DNA from: Nemertoderma westbladi
Lineage: Eukaryota > Xenacoelomorpha > Nemertodermatida > Nemertodermatidae
DNA length: 64,000 nucleotides
Assembly: GCA_032718475.1 (NCBI GenBank)
Contig: JAUCBJ010009163.1
Location: forward strand, 1 to 64,000
Direction of reading: 5' to 3'
The notes below the pieces were generated by a model. It saw nothing but the letters and a program-made list of their open reading frames with translations, searched no databases and was not told where the DNA came from. A program made the translations under genes and the position numbers. This document shows positions 10,346 through 20,939 of this stretch, one piece after another (position 1 is the first letter of the stretch; every line of letters starts with the position of its first letter).

Positions 10346-11047
10346 TTATTGAAACAGTTGTTCCTCTAATCGCTCCAAAGAGCTGAAGAATCCCTGTACA
10401 TATCCTGCTGCCGACCTCTTCCACACAGCTGGATCACTAGTGTCTTTTGTCACTCCCATCCGGTATAAGTCCTCCCAGGCGGCTTCCGATAAGTTAAACG
10501 GGAGTCCGGGTCCGGGGAAGTTCCATTGCGACTCTACAATAGACTTCAGTTCCTCCCTTGTGTATCTCGCATAACTATCCTTGGTCGATCGCTTACTTCT
10601 CGCCCAATCAATTTGGTGTTCCTCCACCGCAATCAATACCCTAGTGAGTACGGCTGCAGGAAGAATGAGAAGGGGATCCGAATAAACCGCATCTGCCATC
10701 TTTGCTCCGCGCTCGGGTGTCAGCTCTACAGTATCCGAACTACTGGAGCTATCGGGCCGCTGAGAAATAAGTTCTCGGCTCGAGTGTTGCTGCTGTTTAA
10801 CAGCTGCTTCTTGGTCCCGCTTGACTTGAGCCCGAGTGCCTATGACAGACCTACGGCGCCTCACTAACTTCGCAAATTGCGAAATTGCTTCTACTAACCT
10901 AGGTTCTGACACAACTACTGTAGGGGTTGCCTTTCTTACAGTAGGAGGGGTCTCAGACCTCGGTCTGGGATTCTCTATACTCCTATCTGAGAAACAGACT
11001 GTTGTTTCTAGGAGACTATCTGACAGAGTTTGCTTTGTGTCAGCCAT
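10346..11047 (-). CDS. E3 gag N-terminal segment
   Basis: 233 residues from the ATG at 11047 (MADTKQTL), ended by TAA at 10346-10348 but continuing in the same frame downstream. Charged and Ser/Thr-rich N-terminus, then a more structured part near residues 118-233 (DPLLILPAAVL, ARSKRSTKDSYARYTREEL). No enzyme motif. By position it is the start of gag. E1 14774 and E2 50235 begin in the same way with acidic, Ser-rich N-termini. Role in particle assembly is inferred. Confidence 0.65.
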   Translation of the reverse strand: MADTKQTLSDSLLETTVCFSDRSIENPRPRSETPPTVRKATPTVVVSEPRLVEAISQFAKLVRRRRSVIGTRAQVKRDQEAAVKQQQHSSRELISQRPDSSSSSDTVELTPERGAKMADAVYSDPLLILPAAVLTRVLIAVEEHQIDWARSKRSTKDSYARYTREELKSIVESQWNFPGPGLPFNLSEAAWEDLYRMGVTKDTSDPAVWKRSAAGYVQGFFSSLERLEEQLFQ

Positions 11048-11341
11048 GTTTGTTTGTACAGTTGAATGCCTACTACTATAATGACAGTTAAAGCAAGTCT
11101 AGTAATTCAGTATCAACTATAAGCCTAGTGATTAATTACCAATATCGTTACTCAGTGTAACGTGATATATATATATACACAATATATTAGAATACTGGTA
11201 TACACATATAGTATATATATAAGTATTATTACAGACTAGGTTTATCATAGAATACCGGTATATAATTTCAGCGCAAATATATAGAAATATATAATAAGCC
11301 TATCGTGAATACCAGTATACAACTTACACTTATAGTGTATA
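11048..11341 (-). other. E3 leader, part next to gag
   Basis: Non-coding and A+T-rich, with imperfect repeats of about 100-125 bp containing ATACYGGTATA and TTTCAGCNNAAAT. The same repeat resumes at 35863 beyond E1, showing that E1 landed inside this array. The last five bases (11337-11341, GTATA) are the E1 target duplication. Confidence 0.7.
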
Positions 11342-11909
11342 TGTTACGGTATATGGCGCTGTATCCACATTGTTAGCCGTTGTACTGTATACACGATATT
11401 AGTTATTATGCAGTACACATTATTAGCCATTATACAGTATAATATATTGGTTCATTATACAGTATAATATATTAGTCCGTTATACTGTACGCAATATTAG
11501 TCCGTTATGCAGTATAATATTTTAGATAAGACATAATAGCGCAGTGACATTTAGATAAGGAAATTAAAACGCCCATATATTTTGAACTCATCCATTTTGT
11601 ATAGTATGTAGCCCTACCTACGTAATTTTGTAATATGATATAAGTAGATAGTTCCAGGGTAGCAAGTTCAGTCGGACCCTGGATTTCGGGCTTGCTGTTA
11701 TTAGCCTCGATGGGCTAGCTATCACGGGTCTGATTTCTTTATAATCGCGCTAAATTAACTTTTGTGCATCATGTTATTAGTACCGCTAAATTAAGCATCG
11801 GCAAAATTACCTTATATGGTGACGTTTTGAGGGTTTGGGAAGCAATAGGGCTACAATCCGGCTTTCTTATTGGACTAACTGCTTCCAGGTTGGTCTAATG
11901 CTAGCGCGG

Positions 11910-11964
11910 ATTGGAGAGCCAATGAGAGAGCGATTGCATCACCCTTCTCGGATCACCTATAAAT
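11910..11964 (+). promoter_or_regulatory. E1 LTR promoter: CCAAT pair and TATA
   Basis: Inverted and direct CCAAT boxes at 11910-11923 lie 35 bp before TATAAAT (11958-11964). The same arrangement is in the 3' LTR. Transcription would start near 11990. Confidence 0.6.
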
Positions 11965-12751
11965 TGGCGGTTTGCCGGTAGAGCTGTACCTCATTTAGCT
12001 GTACTCCAGCAATAACAGCAGCAACTCACTCAGACATATTTAGTGCCATTAAGTTTAGGAGTATAATTTGTGTGTATTTTCTGCATTTCTACCTTTTCGA
12101 TTAATTTCTTGGAATGATTCGTTAGTGCTACTATTCTCACTTGTGTTTCTCAATCAATCCCAACAATTACTGCTAATTACAACCGGAACTATGATTTCTA
12201 CCTCTTTTGTTAATGGTTCTATGTAATTCATTTCGACGCAATAATCCTACGGGATTTTCTGAGACTGGCAGACTTGTGATTTGCATGCGCCGCTACGGTA
12301 GCTATTCATCTTGATGGAGGGCTAAGGTACCGGTAGGCGGTGGGCGCATCGGGGGGTTTAGCGACTAAGGGAGTGCGGAGGATTCAAAGGCGGGCAACGC
12401 TGGCGGGGGGTCAACGTTGCGGTCGGGCAACTTGCGTTGTAGCGGGCAGACCATTTGCTGGTACGGCAATTAGGGGGCTGATGATCCAGATTTTGTCTCT
12501 ATTTTGTAGTATTAGGGGGGCAGGAATTGGGTTAGTTAGGAAGCCTTAGATGTACCGGGAGAGGCCTGCGTGCTTTACAATAGCGAGTTGCATGGCGAAT
12601 TATATGATTGCGGATTGTATATTTGCAAGTTGTACTATTGTGATCTGTGATTGCTGACGCTGATTGGTGTGTTACTGAAGTGTGCCTATGATTACGAATG
12701 CTTAGGTAGGCGCCCCTTTTCTCTTTGATTGATTTCTATTTCTTAGTTTAC

Positions 12752-12757
12752 AATAAA
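12752..12757 (+). terminator. E1 LTR polyadenylation signal AATAAA
   Basis: AATAAA about 760 bp downstream of the presumed transcription start; the 3' LTR copy would end the genomic transcript. Confidence 0.45.
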
Positions 12758-13643
12758 TGATTACTGATTAGGTCAAAGTAATACAGTATTTTAGGCTGTT
12801 ACTAGTGAAACCTGTTGTGTAATAAATTAGAATTACGCATTCTGGAACTCTTAGTAATTAGTACGCTGTTACATATTTGTGACTGTAATTAATTAGAAAA
12901 ATTAAGAATTAGTACGCAGCATAGCGGAGAGTAGCTAAGGTAATAATTTAGAGTACCGTAAACTATTCACGCTGAGCGGTTATTTGAATTAGCGGGCAAT
13001 AAGCTAGATCGCAGTATTCAATACGCAACACGCATTAGTAAATTGCTGGCCTAAAGCCAGCCGCAGGCAAGTTTAGACCCGGAGCGGTATTACCCACGAA
13101 AGACATCGTACCGTACCATTATTTGATTATTTTAAATATTCTCGCATTCACACATTCCGTTAGGGAACCCCCAGTATTCGCGATTAGAAAAGACGTAGGC
13201 ATTGGCGTACTTCAATAGTAGTAAAATTAGGCGTAAGAATATACTCTGAATGCAAAGCCTCTCGCACTCGTCTTAAGTAAGCTTAGGGAGCCGACTCGGG
13301 TTTATTGTTTTGGTTATTCCCGCGTGGCTCATAGATTCGAACAGTTAGCTCTCTTTCGAGCGATCGGTAGAGAAAGGAACAAGCGATTTTGCAGGAGCCG
13401 TGTAAATTTAGTAAAATATATTAGCGGACGGCAGATTAGCGCCATCCAACGGTAAGTAGCGATTTTGTATTTAGCAGCCCTACAATTTAGTAATAGCACG
13501 CTCCTGATCACCTTTATTTAACAGTAGAGCAGTTTTTGTGTCTTATTGGTTAGGCGGGAACTCATTAGGTTAACAGAGAAGTATACCGGTATTTGTCTGT
13601 TCTACAGTTCTGCTGTTAGTATAGGTGACGCGCTAGTTTAACA

Positions 13644-14773
13644 GTAAAGCACATTCTGTTTTGCTGTACTGCGTACAGTAAATACAAATTAGATTACTGT
13701 ATTAGGCACTGTACAGCGTACAGTAGAACATTGAGTGTATTCTTAGGCTGTTAGTTTAGATTACTGTATTCACTGGCCGCGTACAATAGTACAGTAGTAC
13801 ATTAGGCTGATTGCTGTTACTGCGTACGGTAGAAGGGATATTTGTTTGCCGTACCACACACAGTATCATTAGGCTGTTAGGTTGGTGTACTGTTTGCTTA
13901 CTGTACTGCATACAGTGGATGTACGGTAGTGCGTTTTTACTAATTGCGAATACAGCAGTTCCTTAGGCCTTAGGGTGAATTGTAATTAGTAAGTTTTTTG
14001 AAAATTTTAGCTAGGTTTGCGAGAATTCAGTTTCGGTCAAAATTATTTGTAAAATTCTAGAGTTTTGTACCGGTATGTTAGGTAACCGCTTAGTTATTTT
14101 ATACCATCTGGAGATACATGGCAAGACGGAACTTCTGAGTTTGGGGTTCGTGTGGGTCTGCGGGTTCGGTTTGCAATCAGCGAAGGGACTGAAACTTTGG
14201 ACGCGGACGTGGAATCTCACAGCAAACAAGGTTAGTTGTTCTGTTGGCACCATTGTGTTTGTGGAAGCAGTAAAAAATTATCGGTTGTTTAACTGCGAAG
14301 CTGAACTCAATTTATTAGTTAGGTTAGTTAGGTTTAGCCGGCCATGGTTTTGAATCGCTCAAGTTAGAGAGAGATTTAGAGAGAGTCGCAACCCGAAGAT
14401 GTAGCCACGCGCTAGTGGATACATATAATATTTGAAATTAAAATTACGTTGATTAGAGCTATATATGCAAATTGGAATTATTTGGGTGGCAAATTTATTC
14501 TGAATATTTTGTATTAGATTCAGAAATTATTTTGTGTCATACCGGTATTTAATTGCTATAATAGCTATATAATAATATTTTTGTTTAAATATTGTGCTAG
14601 TATTTGCTATAACTATACCATATTAAATTCACAATATTGCATTGCGAATTTATTTTGACATTTTGGACCAACTAATTATTAGACAAATAATTTGACCGTA
14701 TTTTCGGTTAAATTATAATTATATCTCGAAATTTTGCGAGATTTTTGCCGGAAGGCAAAACATTATTTAGACT
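13644..14773 (+). other. E1 leader (5' UTR) with tandem inverted-repeat units
   Basis: Non-coding. 13640-13980 is filled with degenerate tandem units containing TACTGCGTACAGTA-type palindromes and the word TTAGGCTGTTAG. 14400-14770 is A+T-rich. No TGG-type primer-binding site follows the LTR directly (it begins GTAAAGCACA). Short ORFs at 14075-14353 look random. A possible degenerate copy of the E1 dyad motif sits near 14157. Confidence 0.65.
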
Positions 14774-15238
14774 ATGAGTGTCTCAGACAAAGAGGCACTA
14801 GAGGACAGCTATGAGACGGCGGCTGGACCGCTGACTGACGATAGCGTAAATATTACTGTTGACGACAATGCCGACTATGACGACGCAGTGAGCGACGCTG
14901 ACGTAAGCGAACAGGAGGACGAGACAGTGACTAGTGAGGAAGAACAACAACCTCAAGTAATAGTATTAGGATCCCCTACCACTACTGTAAGGAAGGACCG
15001 CACAGCAGCCCGGACAGAGGTGAGTGATAGGGAGGGTAGTGTAGCAGAAGCGAGAGCCCGGAGCCCGGTTTCCAGACCTGTGGGTATGGTAAGTGCCGTG
15101 GTCCCAGCGGCTATAAGGAGTACCCGTAGTTCCCGAAATAATCCTTCAAGTCCACCAAGTGTAAGTCAGGTAAGCGAGAGAGAACTTGACATCGCGATAA
15201 AGAAGAAACTTCGCGCGCACGCCGGACATATAACTCGG
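14774..15238 (+). CDS. E1 gag N-terminal segment
   Basis: 155 residues from an ATG (MSVSDKEALE). Strongly acidic first half, then Ser/Arg-rich, ending GHITR before a TAA. E2 gag has MAHITRS at the same place, and its frame continues from there. In E1 the continuation (MLAESANIG) is in another frame just after a duplicated GGTAAGGAAG block at 15237-15251, which looks like the cause of the break. No enzyme motif; start of the gag polyprotein by position. Confidence 0.7.
15072..15089 (+). repeat. E1 dyad motif, copy 1 (degenerate)
   Basis: CCAGACCTGTGGGTATGG, two changes from the E1 consensus CCAAACCYGYGGGTTTGG. It lies in the gag N-terminal frame. Confidence 0.5.
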
Positions 15239-15255
15239 TAAGGAAGGTAAGGAAG

Positions 15256-15789
15256 ATGTTAGCAGAATCAGCGAACATCGGAAGGGAAGGGTTAGTAGAG
15301 ATTAGAAAAGGATATAACTCAGCATTATTTAAGCAGACGGAGGAGCTTGCAGTCCTAGCAAAGAAGGCAGTGGAGTCTCAGTCGAGCGACGTGGCGACGA
15401 GGGTTTATGATAGGGTTTTAGCAGCCTTGTTAGAGCACCGCGCGTTATCGGAGCGATTTCGACGAGTTAGGATGGAGAACTGGCTGCTATGGGCATCACA
15501 AGCGCAGGCGACTCAGGTGAGTGACGTAGAGTTGAGAGACTTAGTGGAGCGGGAAGAGATCCAAGATAAAGAAGAGCGCCGGTATCAGAGGGAAGTTACT
15601 AGCTGGCTGATGCAGAGTGGAGTGGTGGTACTGGGTCAGGTGCTACCGACGACTGAGAATATCCAACAGAGGACGTTAACTCCACCCGATAACGCATCTA
15701 GAGACAGTGGCGATTCCCAGGTTAGTCACGCGCGAGGTAAAGTTATATGTGAGGAGAGATATATATATACGGAGGAGAGAAGACGCTGA
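15256..15789 (+). CDS. E1 gag, second segment
   Basis: 177 residues, matching in position and helical character the E2 gag stretch around residues 85-250. It ends at a TGA (15787-15789), after which the same frame stays open into the coiled coil starting at 15814. Frame-shifted relative to 14774-15238. Predicted helical, with no catalytic motif. Confidence 0.6.
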   Translation: MLAESANIGREGLVEIRKGYNSALFKQTEELAVLAKKAVESQSSDVATRVYDRVLAALLEHRALSERFRRVRMENWLLWASQAQATQVSDVELRDLVEREEIQDKEERRYQREVTSWLMQSGVVVLGQVLPTTENIQQRTLTPPDNASRDSGDSQVSHARGKVICEERYIYTEERRR

Positions 15790-15813
15790 CTGGACGAACA
15801 ACAGGCGGAAGTT

Positions 15814-17088
15814 TTGCGTTCATCGGAAGCACGGAAGGAAGCCGAGCGGGAACGGGAGCGCACACGTAAGTTAGACGCGAAGTTGCGAGAGTTGGAAGAT
15901 AAAGGTAAGCGGGAACAAGCGGAACACAAACAGAAGGAACGAGAACTCCAACTTCAACGCGAACGCGAAGAACGCGAACGCCAACTTCAATGCGAACGCG
16001 AAGAACGCGAACTCCAACTTCAACGCGAACGCGAAGAACACGAACTCCAACTTCAACGCGAACGCGAACGGGAAGCTAAGGAATGCGAGCAAAGAAGACG
16101 CGAATTCCAACTCGAACGCGAGCGCAAGGAGCGCGAACTTGAGCGCGAGAAGGAGCGACGGGCATTGTATGAAGAAAAGGCGCGTGTGGAAGAAGAGAGC
16201 GCAGCGAGACGAGCGAGGGAAGAAGAAGAACGTAAACTGGCGCAGTTGGAAAGTGCGAGATTAAATTTAGAGAGCGAAGAACGGACCAGGAAGGCGAATG
16301 AAATCGCCGAGAAGGGGATGCGAATGATCGAAGAATGTGGGGCGAGTGTAGGGACTGAGTTGCGAGAACTGTTCGCACTGCAGAAGGCCGAACAGGAAGC
16401 GAGAACTCCGACCATACGCGAGTCGACGACGACCAGAATTCCTATACCCGGACCAGCTATTACGAGTACACGGATCGCTAAACCGTTCTCTACATATCGC
16501 ACGCCATTTGGTATTAGTGCTTCACCTATCGCGCAGGATCCACGGCATCAGAACACCGCACCACTACATACCGAACGCGAGAATGAAGAGTTTAGAGAAA
16601 CTCCAACGGGACGAGTATTTGGCGAACCGAACCCGCGGGTTTGGAATATGCGGACGGAGCGCCGACCCAGTTTGACGGAGAACTTCCGGGTTAAACCGGA
16701 AGAGGGATCATATGAGAGACAGCGGATTACTCAGATAGAGCCGACTATACAACAGAACCCTAGCCAGGAATTTATTATGAGGGATGAGGTAAGTGCTAGT
16801 TTAGCGCAAGCTATATCGCTGCACATCCAACCTATAACAGACATGCTTAGTAACCTACGGTTAAAGGAAGCAGCCCAGGTAAGAAGTAATTCAAATCCTA
16901 GCAGGCCTGAGTTAGATAAAGTCCAGCCTAGTCAACGAGTACGCATATCGGAGGAGACTATACCACATAGACCTCAGGTAAGGACGCCTGTCCCGAATAT
17001 CCATAATCCCAATTTCGAAAATTCGGCCGATAAATTTATACAAGGTGCTTGGGTCAGGGCCTCGGCGCCAAACCAACGCGAGCGCTAA
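15814..17088 (+). CDS. E1 gag coiled-coil segment
   Basis: About 424 residues. Residues 1-200 form a long coiled coil of Glu/Arg/Gln repeats (REREERELQLQ units, tandemly copied at DNA level around 15945-16075). The rest is Pro/Thr/Arg-rich and disordered. It ends at 17088; the polyprotein resumes in the next frame from about 17049, so one shift separates it from the capsid. An E1 dyad motif at 16627-16644 is read here as NPRVW. Coiled coils at this place occur in all four gag regions of the window and probably mediate multimerisation. Confidence 0.75.
   Translation: MRSSEARKEAERERERTRKLDAKLRELEDKGKREQAEHKQKERELQLQREREERERQLQCEREERELQLQREREEHELQLQREREREAKECEQRRREFQLERERKERELEREKERRALYEEKARVEEESAARRAREEEERKLAQLESARLNLESEERTRKANEIAEKGMRMIEECGASVGTELRELFALQKAEQEARTPTIRESTTTRIPIPGPAITSTRIAKPFSTYRTPFGISASPIAQDPRHQNTAPLHTERENEEFRETPTGRVFGEPNPRVWNMRTERRPSLTENFRVKPEEGSYERQRITQIEPTIQQNPSQEFIMRDEVSASLAQAISLHIQPITDMLSNLRLKEAAQVRSNSNPSRPELDKVQPSQRVRISEETIPHRPQVRTPVPNIHNPNFENSADKFIQGAWVRASAPNQRER
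16627..16644 (+). repeat. E1 dyad motif, copy 2
   Basis: CCGAACCCGCGGGTTTGG, one base off the perfect palindrome. In gag, read as P-N-P-R-V-W. Confidence 0.8.
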
Positions 17089-20000
17089 GGACTGACACCG
17101 AGTCAAGCGATGAAGAGGAAGACATGAGACGTCAGAAGTCCCGAAACTATAAGGAAAGAAGGACAGACGCGGAGCAGGTAAGTTTTAATCCCCGGGAAAG
17201 GACCAGACTTAACATCCCTGCGGAACTAAACCATTTGTTAACCCGGAACGACGCAACCCTTAGGGACATAGGTAAGTTTGCTGCTAGGCAAGGACTGCCG
17301 ACGCAACAACCCCAGAAGTTTATGGGTAACCACAAGCACTGGAGGACTTTCAAAACCTATGTCGACGAACAGCTAACCAACAGCACCTTTACTCCCAACG
17401 AGAAGTTCAACTATTTGCTTCAGATGCTCCATCGAGAACCTAGAGCCATTGCTGACAACTTCGTCGGCAATGAAAGAGCATTCGAGTTAGCAATGAAGAC
17501 GCTTAGTGACATCTACGGGAATAAAACCAAGATGGCGCAGTCGATAGTAGAAGACTTGGGTAAGGGCGGAAGGATTACAACTCCGTTAGAGCTGTTGAAC
17601 TTAGCGAACGCTATTTCGAATGCATTGGACATCTTGAAGACGGTGAATCTACCTCATCATGGTGATCACGCCGAAGTTTTAAAGAGCGTAATAAGACGTT
17701 TAAACATGCGTTACCGACAGAAATGGCACAAATTAGAGAATAAGTTGGAGGGTCAAGGTAAGGTGTTGACACTTCAGCATATTCATGACATGATAGCCAC
17801 AGACGCAGTAGCAGAGATGAAATCAAACTTCTCAGAAGAGAATATGAGAGAGTCTAAACCTGTTACCGGTAAGTCTATGGTAAGTTTTGACGATGACAGG
17901 ACCACTGTGACATTTAACTCAGTAGACAGATATAATTCGATTACCCCAGCCTTTAGATCAGACTCGCGAGTATGGTCAGGTGAGCGGTTAGATAGACCTA
18001 GGTTAAAGCAACAGGAGTTGCCGGATGGATTTGTAGGTTGCCAATACTGTTTACTAAAGGAGGTAAGATCTGACGACCATAAGTTAGATAGTTGCAGACG
18101 GTTCAAAGAATTAAATTCGGAACAGAGAAGAGTTCAAGTGCGGATGTTGGACACCTGTTGGGCATGTCTTGCGCCAGGTCATGTACGGCGGCAGTGCCCG
18201 AACAGCAAGGACGGATGCATGGAATGCGGCAGACTACATCACAAGTTGCTACATGCGGATTTCCACACCCCAACGGACCGTTACTTACAGCGAAATCCTC
18301 ACAGGAAGGGGAGCAAAGAACCCGTATCGATAAGGAGAAATACGTATACCGGCATTCAGGACGATGGTTACCAACCAGGTTCGTCGGACGAGGATGGCGA
18401 GTCGAGCACAAGAGAGGTGACCTGCCAAGGTTTCACCGCGGATAGTTTATCGACCAGCGCGCGGACGTATCTATCATCAGCCATGTCGGAAATATTCAGC
18501 GTGATTCCGGTGAAACTTACTGGAGATAATGGATCGAAGCGAATATATGTGATGTTGGACACTGCGTCCACAATATCTTATATCGATGAGGAAGTGGCGA
18601 GAGCCGTTTCTAGCTTCCAGGACGCCGAGGAAATCCAAATAGAGTTGAAGTCTATGCACGGGGTAGGTGACCTCAAGGGACACAGGATATCTGTGGAACT
18701 AGACTCCCTACTTCCGAGAGACCAACACACTCGACAAGAACGGAAAGCTTTGCCATTGGACGGATTTAAGTGTCTAGCTATGAAGGGATTCGGCAGGCAG
18801 TTAGGTAAGGTGCCACCGATGAGTCCCATAGCACAGGAGTATTTTGACAAGCTCAGAATACCCAGACATCAGGTAGGTTATAGGAATGTTTCTATGTTGA
18901 TTGGTGCAGAACAGCTGATCGCACACCAGATATGGGAAACGAGACCAGCTGAGCCGCATGTCAATGGACCACATGCCCATAGGACTATATTAGGTTGGTA
19001 TACAAGAGTACCCATGTCTTATGAGTTTACAGGTGGCGACAAGCCAATAGACAGATACGACGAATTACAGCCTATAACTCAACCACCGTTAGTAAAACCA
19101 CCAGACATAGACGAGTTTAGGAGAACCTGTATTGACCACTATAGTGACTTTAGCGAGTCGGACGAGGAGTTGATTCCCGATAATGTTAGGTTGTCGGAAC
19201 CACTTCACAACAACTGGACAGATAGTGAACCCGAGGACTACTGTTATCAGACCCGTGGGTCTGGTTCAGCGGCCCACGCTACCTATTTGAGTAACGTTTT
19301 GACTTATACCAACATAGTGGAGGGTCAAGTGGCTAAATATCGAGACCTAGACATTTTCCAATACAGTGAGGAGGAATTGCAGAAGGAATTGATACGCCAG
19401 GACCTCGAGACAGGAGCCAGAACCGTCGAATGGCTGGATAGGGACGCAATGGAACCTGGTGGATATGACCTAGCCATGTCTACTGATGAAAAACGGTCAC
19501 TGGAGATGATGGAAGATACCATACGTCTGCTACCGACTGGACATTTTGAAGTTGGAATGTTGTGGCGTCGACAACCACCTAAGTTGGAGAACAACTACAG
19601 CTTAGCCTTGAAAAGATTAAACGGAGTAAGGGCTCGGTTGTTAAGGAATCCAGACATTAGGGAGAAGTATTGCGCCCAGATCAACAACTATTTTGCCAAG
19701 GGATTTGCTGGGAAGGTAGAGGACCCTGACTTAGTGACAGACCAGACTTATTACCTTCCACACCACTATGTGACTCACCCTGACAAACCTGACAAAGTCC
19801 GAGTAGTCAATGACTGCGCAGCAGTCTATAGAGGTATGTCCCTGAATTCAGAGTTGATGGATGGTCCCAACCTGAACAATTATTTGATAGGAATACTGTT
19901 ACGTTTTAGACAGTGGCGATTCGCATTTACTTGTGACATCGAGGCGATGTTCCACCAGGTAAGAGCCTGTAAGGCAGACCAGGATAGCCTTAGCTTTCTC

Positions 20001-20939
20001 TGGTATGAGAATGAAGACTTATCCGGCCCAGTGGTTACATACCAGATGTACGTTAGGATATTTGGCACCCGCGATAGTCCAAATGGCACGCTGTTTGTTC
20101 TAAAGAAAACGGCAACAGCCCAGATTGGTAAGTATCCAGTAGAGGTGATCGAGTCCATCTTGAGAAACTTCTATATGGACGACGGATTGGTGTCCAAGGA
20201 CATAGCGGAACAAGCCATAGAAGTGGCTCACGGCCTGCAGGAGTGCTTGGCTACAGGGGGATTTCCTCTGACCAAGTTCACTACGAACTCGGAGGCCCTA
20301 TTAGAGTCGTTCCCGGTGAAAGATCGCGGGAGCGGAGACATTGAATTGGGGGTAGAACCAATCCCCATGGCGCGAGTACTGGGACTTGCTTGGAATCCGA
20401 ACACGGATAAATTCCAGGTAAGAGTTAGATTTGAGCCCAGTAGCCCAGACAAAGTTTTGACAAAGAGAATTTGCTTATCGACGTTAAGTAGACTATTTGA
20501 CCCGATGAACTTTATCAGTCCGGTAATATTACAGGCACGAGTGTGCATGAGGAAAATTTGGTTGTCCGACATAGAGTGGGACGAACCAATATCTCCTATA
20601 CATGCAAAGCAGTGGAGGGAGTGGGAAGCCGAGTTACATCTATTGAAAAATATAGATGTACCCCATTCCTACTTTCCGAATCAGCTGGTATTCCCAGCTG
20701 ATCTCGAACTGCACCTATTTAGTGATGCAAGTGACACCGGCTTTGGTATGGTAGCCTATCTTCGCCGAGAGGTAAGTCAGGACAAATTTGAGACGGCCTT
20801 TGTGACTTCTAGATCAAAGACAATGCCGGTCAAATACATGACTGTCCCTCGTGCAGAGTTACAGGCGGCAGTAGTTTCAGTCGAGGTAAGTAAGCAGATA
20901 ACAGAGGAGTTAGACACGACATGGACCTTATTCTATTGA
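17049..20939 (+). CDS. E1 capsid - zinc knuckle - protease - RT - RNase H polyprotein
   Basis: 1296 residues in one frame with no convincing start codon; it follows a frameshift from gag. Order: capsid (DUF1759-like) about residues 95-245; zinc block CQYC...CWACLAPGHVRRQC...CMECGRLHH about 335-405; aspartic protease with DTAS at 18558-18569 (the usual Gly of D-T/S-G is Ala); acidic linker; BEL/Pao RT with VRVVNDCAA, FAFTCDIEAMFHQV, the block IFGTRDSP and catalytic YMDD at 20172-20183; RNase H start with LFSDASDTGFG and PRAELQAA. The TGA at 20937-20939 sits where W is expected (FY-W-TDAS); the frame continues at once. Role: reverse transcription of the element. This is the only RT of BEL type in the window. 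Confidence 0.93.
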   Translation: MGQGLGAKPTRALRTDTESSDEEEDMRRQKSRNYKERRTDAEQVSFNPRERTRLNIPAELNHLLTRNDATLRDIGKFAARQGLPTQQPQKFMGNHKHWRTFKTYVDEQLTNSTFTPNEKFNYLLQMLHREPRAIADNFVGNERAFELAMKTLSDIYGNKTKMAQSIVEDLGKGGRITTPLELLNLANAISNALDILKTVNLPHHGDHAEVLKSVIRRLNMRYRQKWHKLENKLEGQGKVLTLQHIHDMIATDAVAEMKSNFSEENMRESKPVTGKSMVSFDDDRTTVTFNSVDRYNSITPAFRSDSRVWSGERLDRPRLKQQELPDGFVGCQYCLLKEVRSDDHKLDSCRRFKELNSEQRRVQVRMLDTCWACLAPGHVRRQCPNSKDGCMECGRLHHKLLHADFHTPTDRYLQRNPHRKGSKEPVSIRRNTYTGIQDDGYQPGSSDEDGESSTREVTCQGFTADSLSTSARTYLSSAMSEIFSVIPVKLTGDNGSKRIYVMLDTASTISYIDEEVARAVSSFQDAEEIQIELKSMHGVGDLKGHRISVELDSLLPRDQHTRQERKALPLDGFKCLAMKGFGRQLGKVPPMSPIAQEYFDKLRIPRHQVGYRNVSMLIGAEQLIAHQIWETRPAEPHVNGPHAHRTILGWYTRVPMSYEFTGGDKPIDRYDELQPITQPPLVKPPDIDEFRRTCIDHYSDFSESDEELIPDNVRLSEPLHNNWTDSEPEDYCYQTRGSGSAAHATYLSNVLTYTNIVEGQVAKYRDLDIFQYSEEELQKELIRQDLETGARTVEWLDRDAMEPGGYDLAMSTDEKRSLEMMEDTIRLLPTGHFEVGMLWRRQPPKLENNYSLALKRLNGVRARLLRNPDIREKYCAQINNYFAKGFAGKVEDPDLVTDQTYYLPHHYVTHPDKPDKVRVVNDCAAVYRGMSLNSELMDGPNLNNYLIGILLRFRQWRFAFTCDIEAMFHQVRACKADQDSLSFLWYENEDLSGPVVTYQMYVRIFGTRDSPNGTLFVLKKTATAQIGKYPVEVIESILRNFYMDDGLVSKDIAEQAIEVAHGLQECLATGGFPLTKFTTNSEALLESFPVKDRGSGDIELGVEPIPMARVLGLAWNPNTDKFQVRVRFEPSSPDKVLTKRICLSTLSRLFDPMNFISPVILQARVCMRKIWLSDIEWDEPISPIHAKQWREWEAELHLLKNIDVPHSYFPNQLVFPADLELHLFSDASDTGFGMVAYLRREVSQDKFETAFVTSRSKTMPVKYMTVPRAELQAAVVSVEVSKQITEELDTTWTLFY
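19247..19264 (+). repeat. E1 dyad motif, copy 3 with compensating changes
   Basis: TCAGACCCGTGGGTCTGG: relative to the consensus, A to G on the left arm is matched by T to C on the right arm, so pairing is kept. In the protease-RT linker, read Q-T-R-G-S-G. Confidence 0.65.

Larger units (their letters stand above)
11342..13643 (+). repeat. 5' LTR of E1
   Basis: 2302 bp, collinear with 33555-35857 with only a small number of differences. Ends are the inverted pair TGTTA/TAACA. It contains paired CCAAT elements (ATTGG 11910-11914, CCAAT 11919-11923), a TATAAAT at 11958-11964 and AATAAA at 12752-12757, giving a long transcribed part. Small ORFs inside (for example 12340-12549 and 13329-13511) recur in the other LTR and are not genes. 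Confidence 0.95.

Noticed and set aside
13329-13511. 60-codon minus-strand ORF found twice (also 35543-35725)
   Set aside because: Duplicated only because it lies in both E1 LTRs; no recognisable product.
15726-16502. Minus-strand ORFs opposite E1 gag
   Set aside because: Shadows of the charged coiled-coil repeats on the plus strand.
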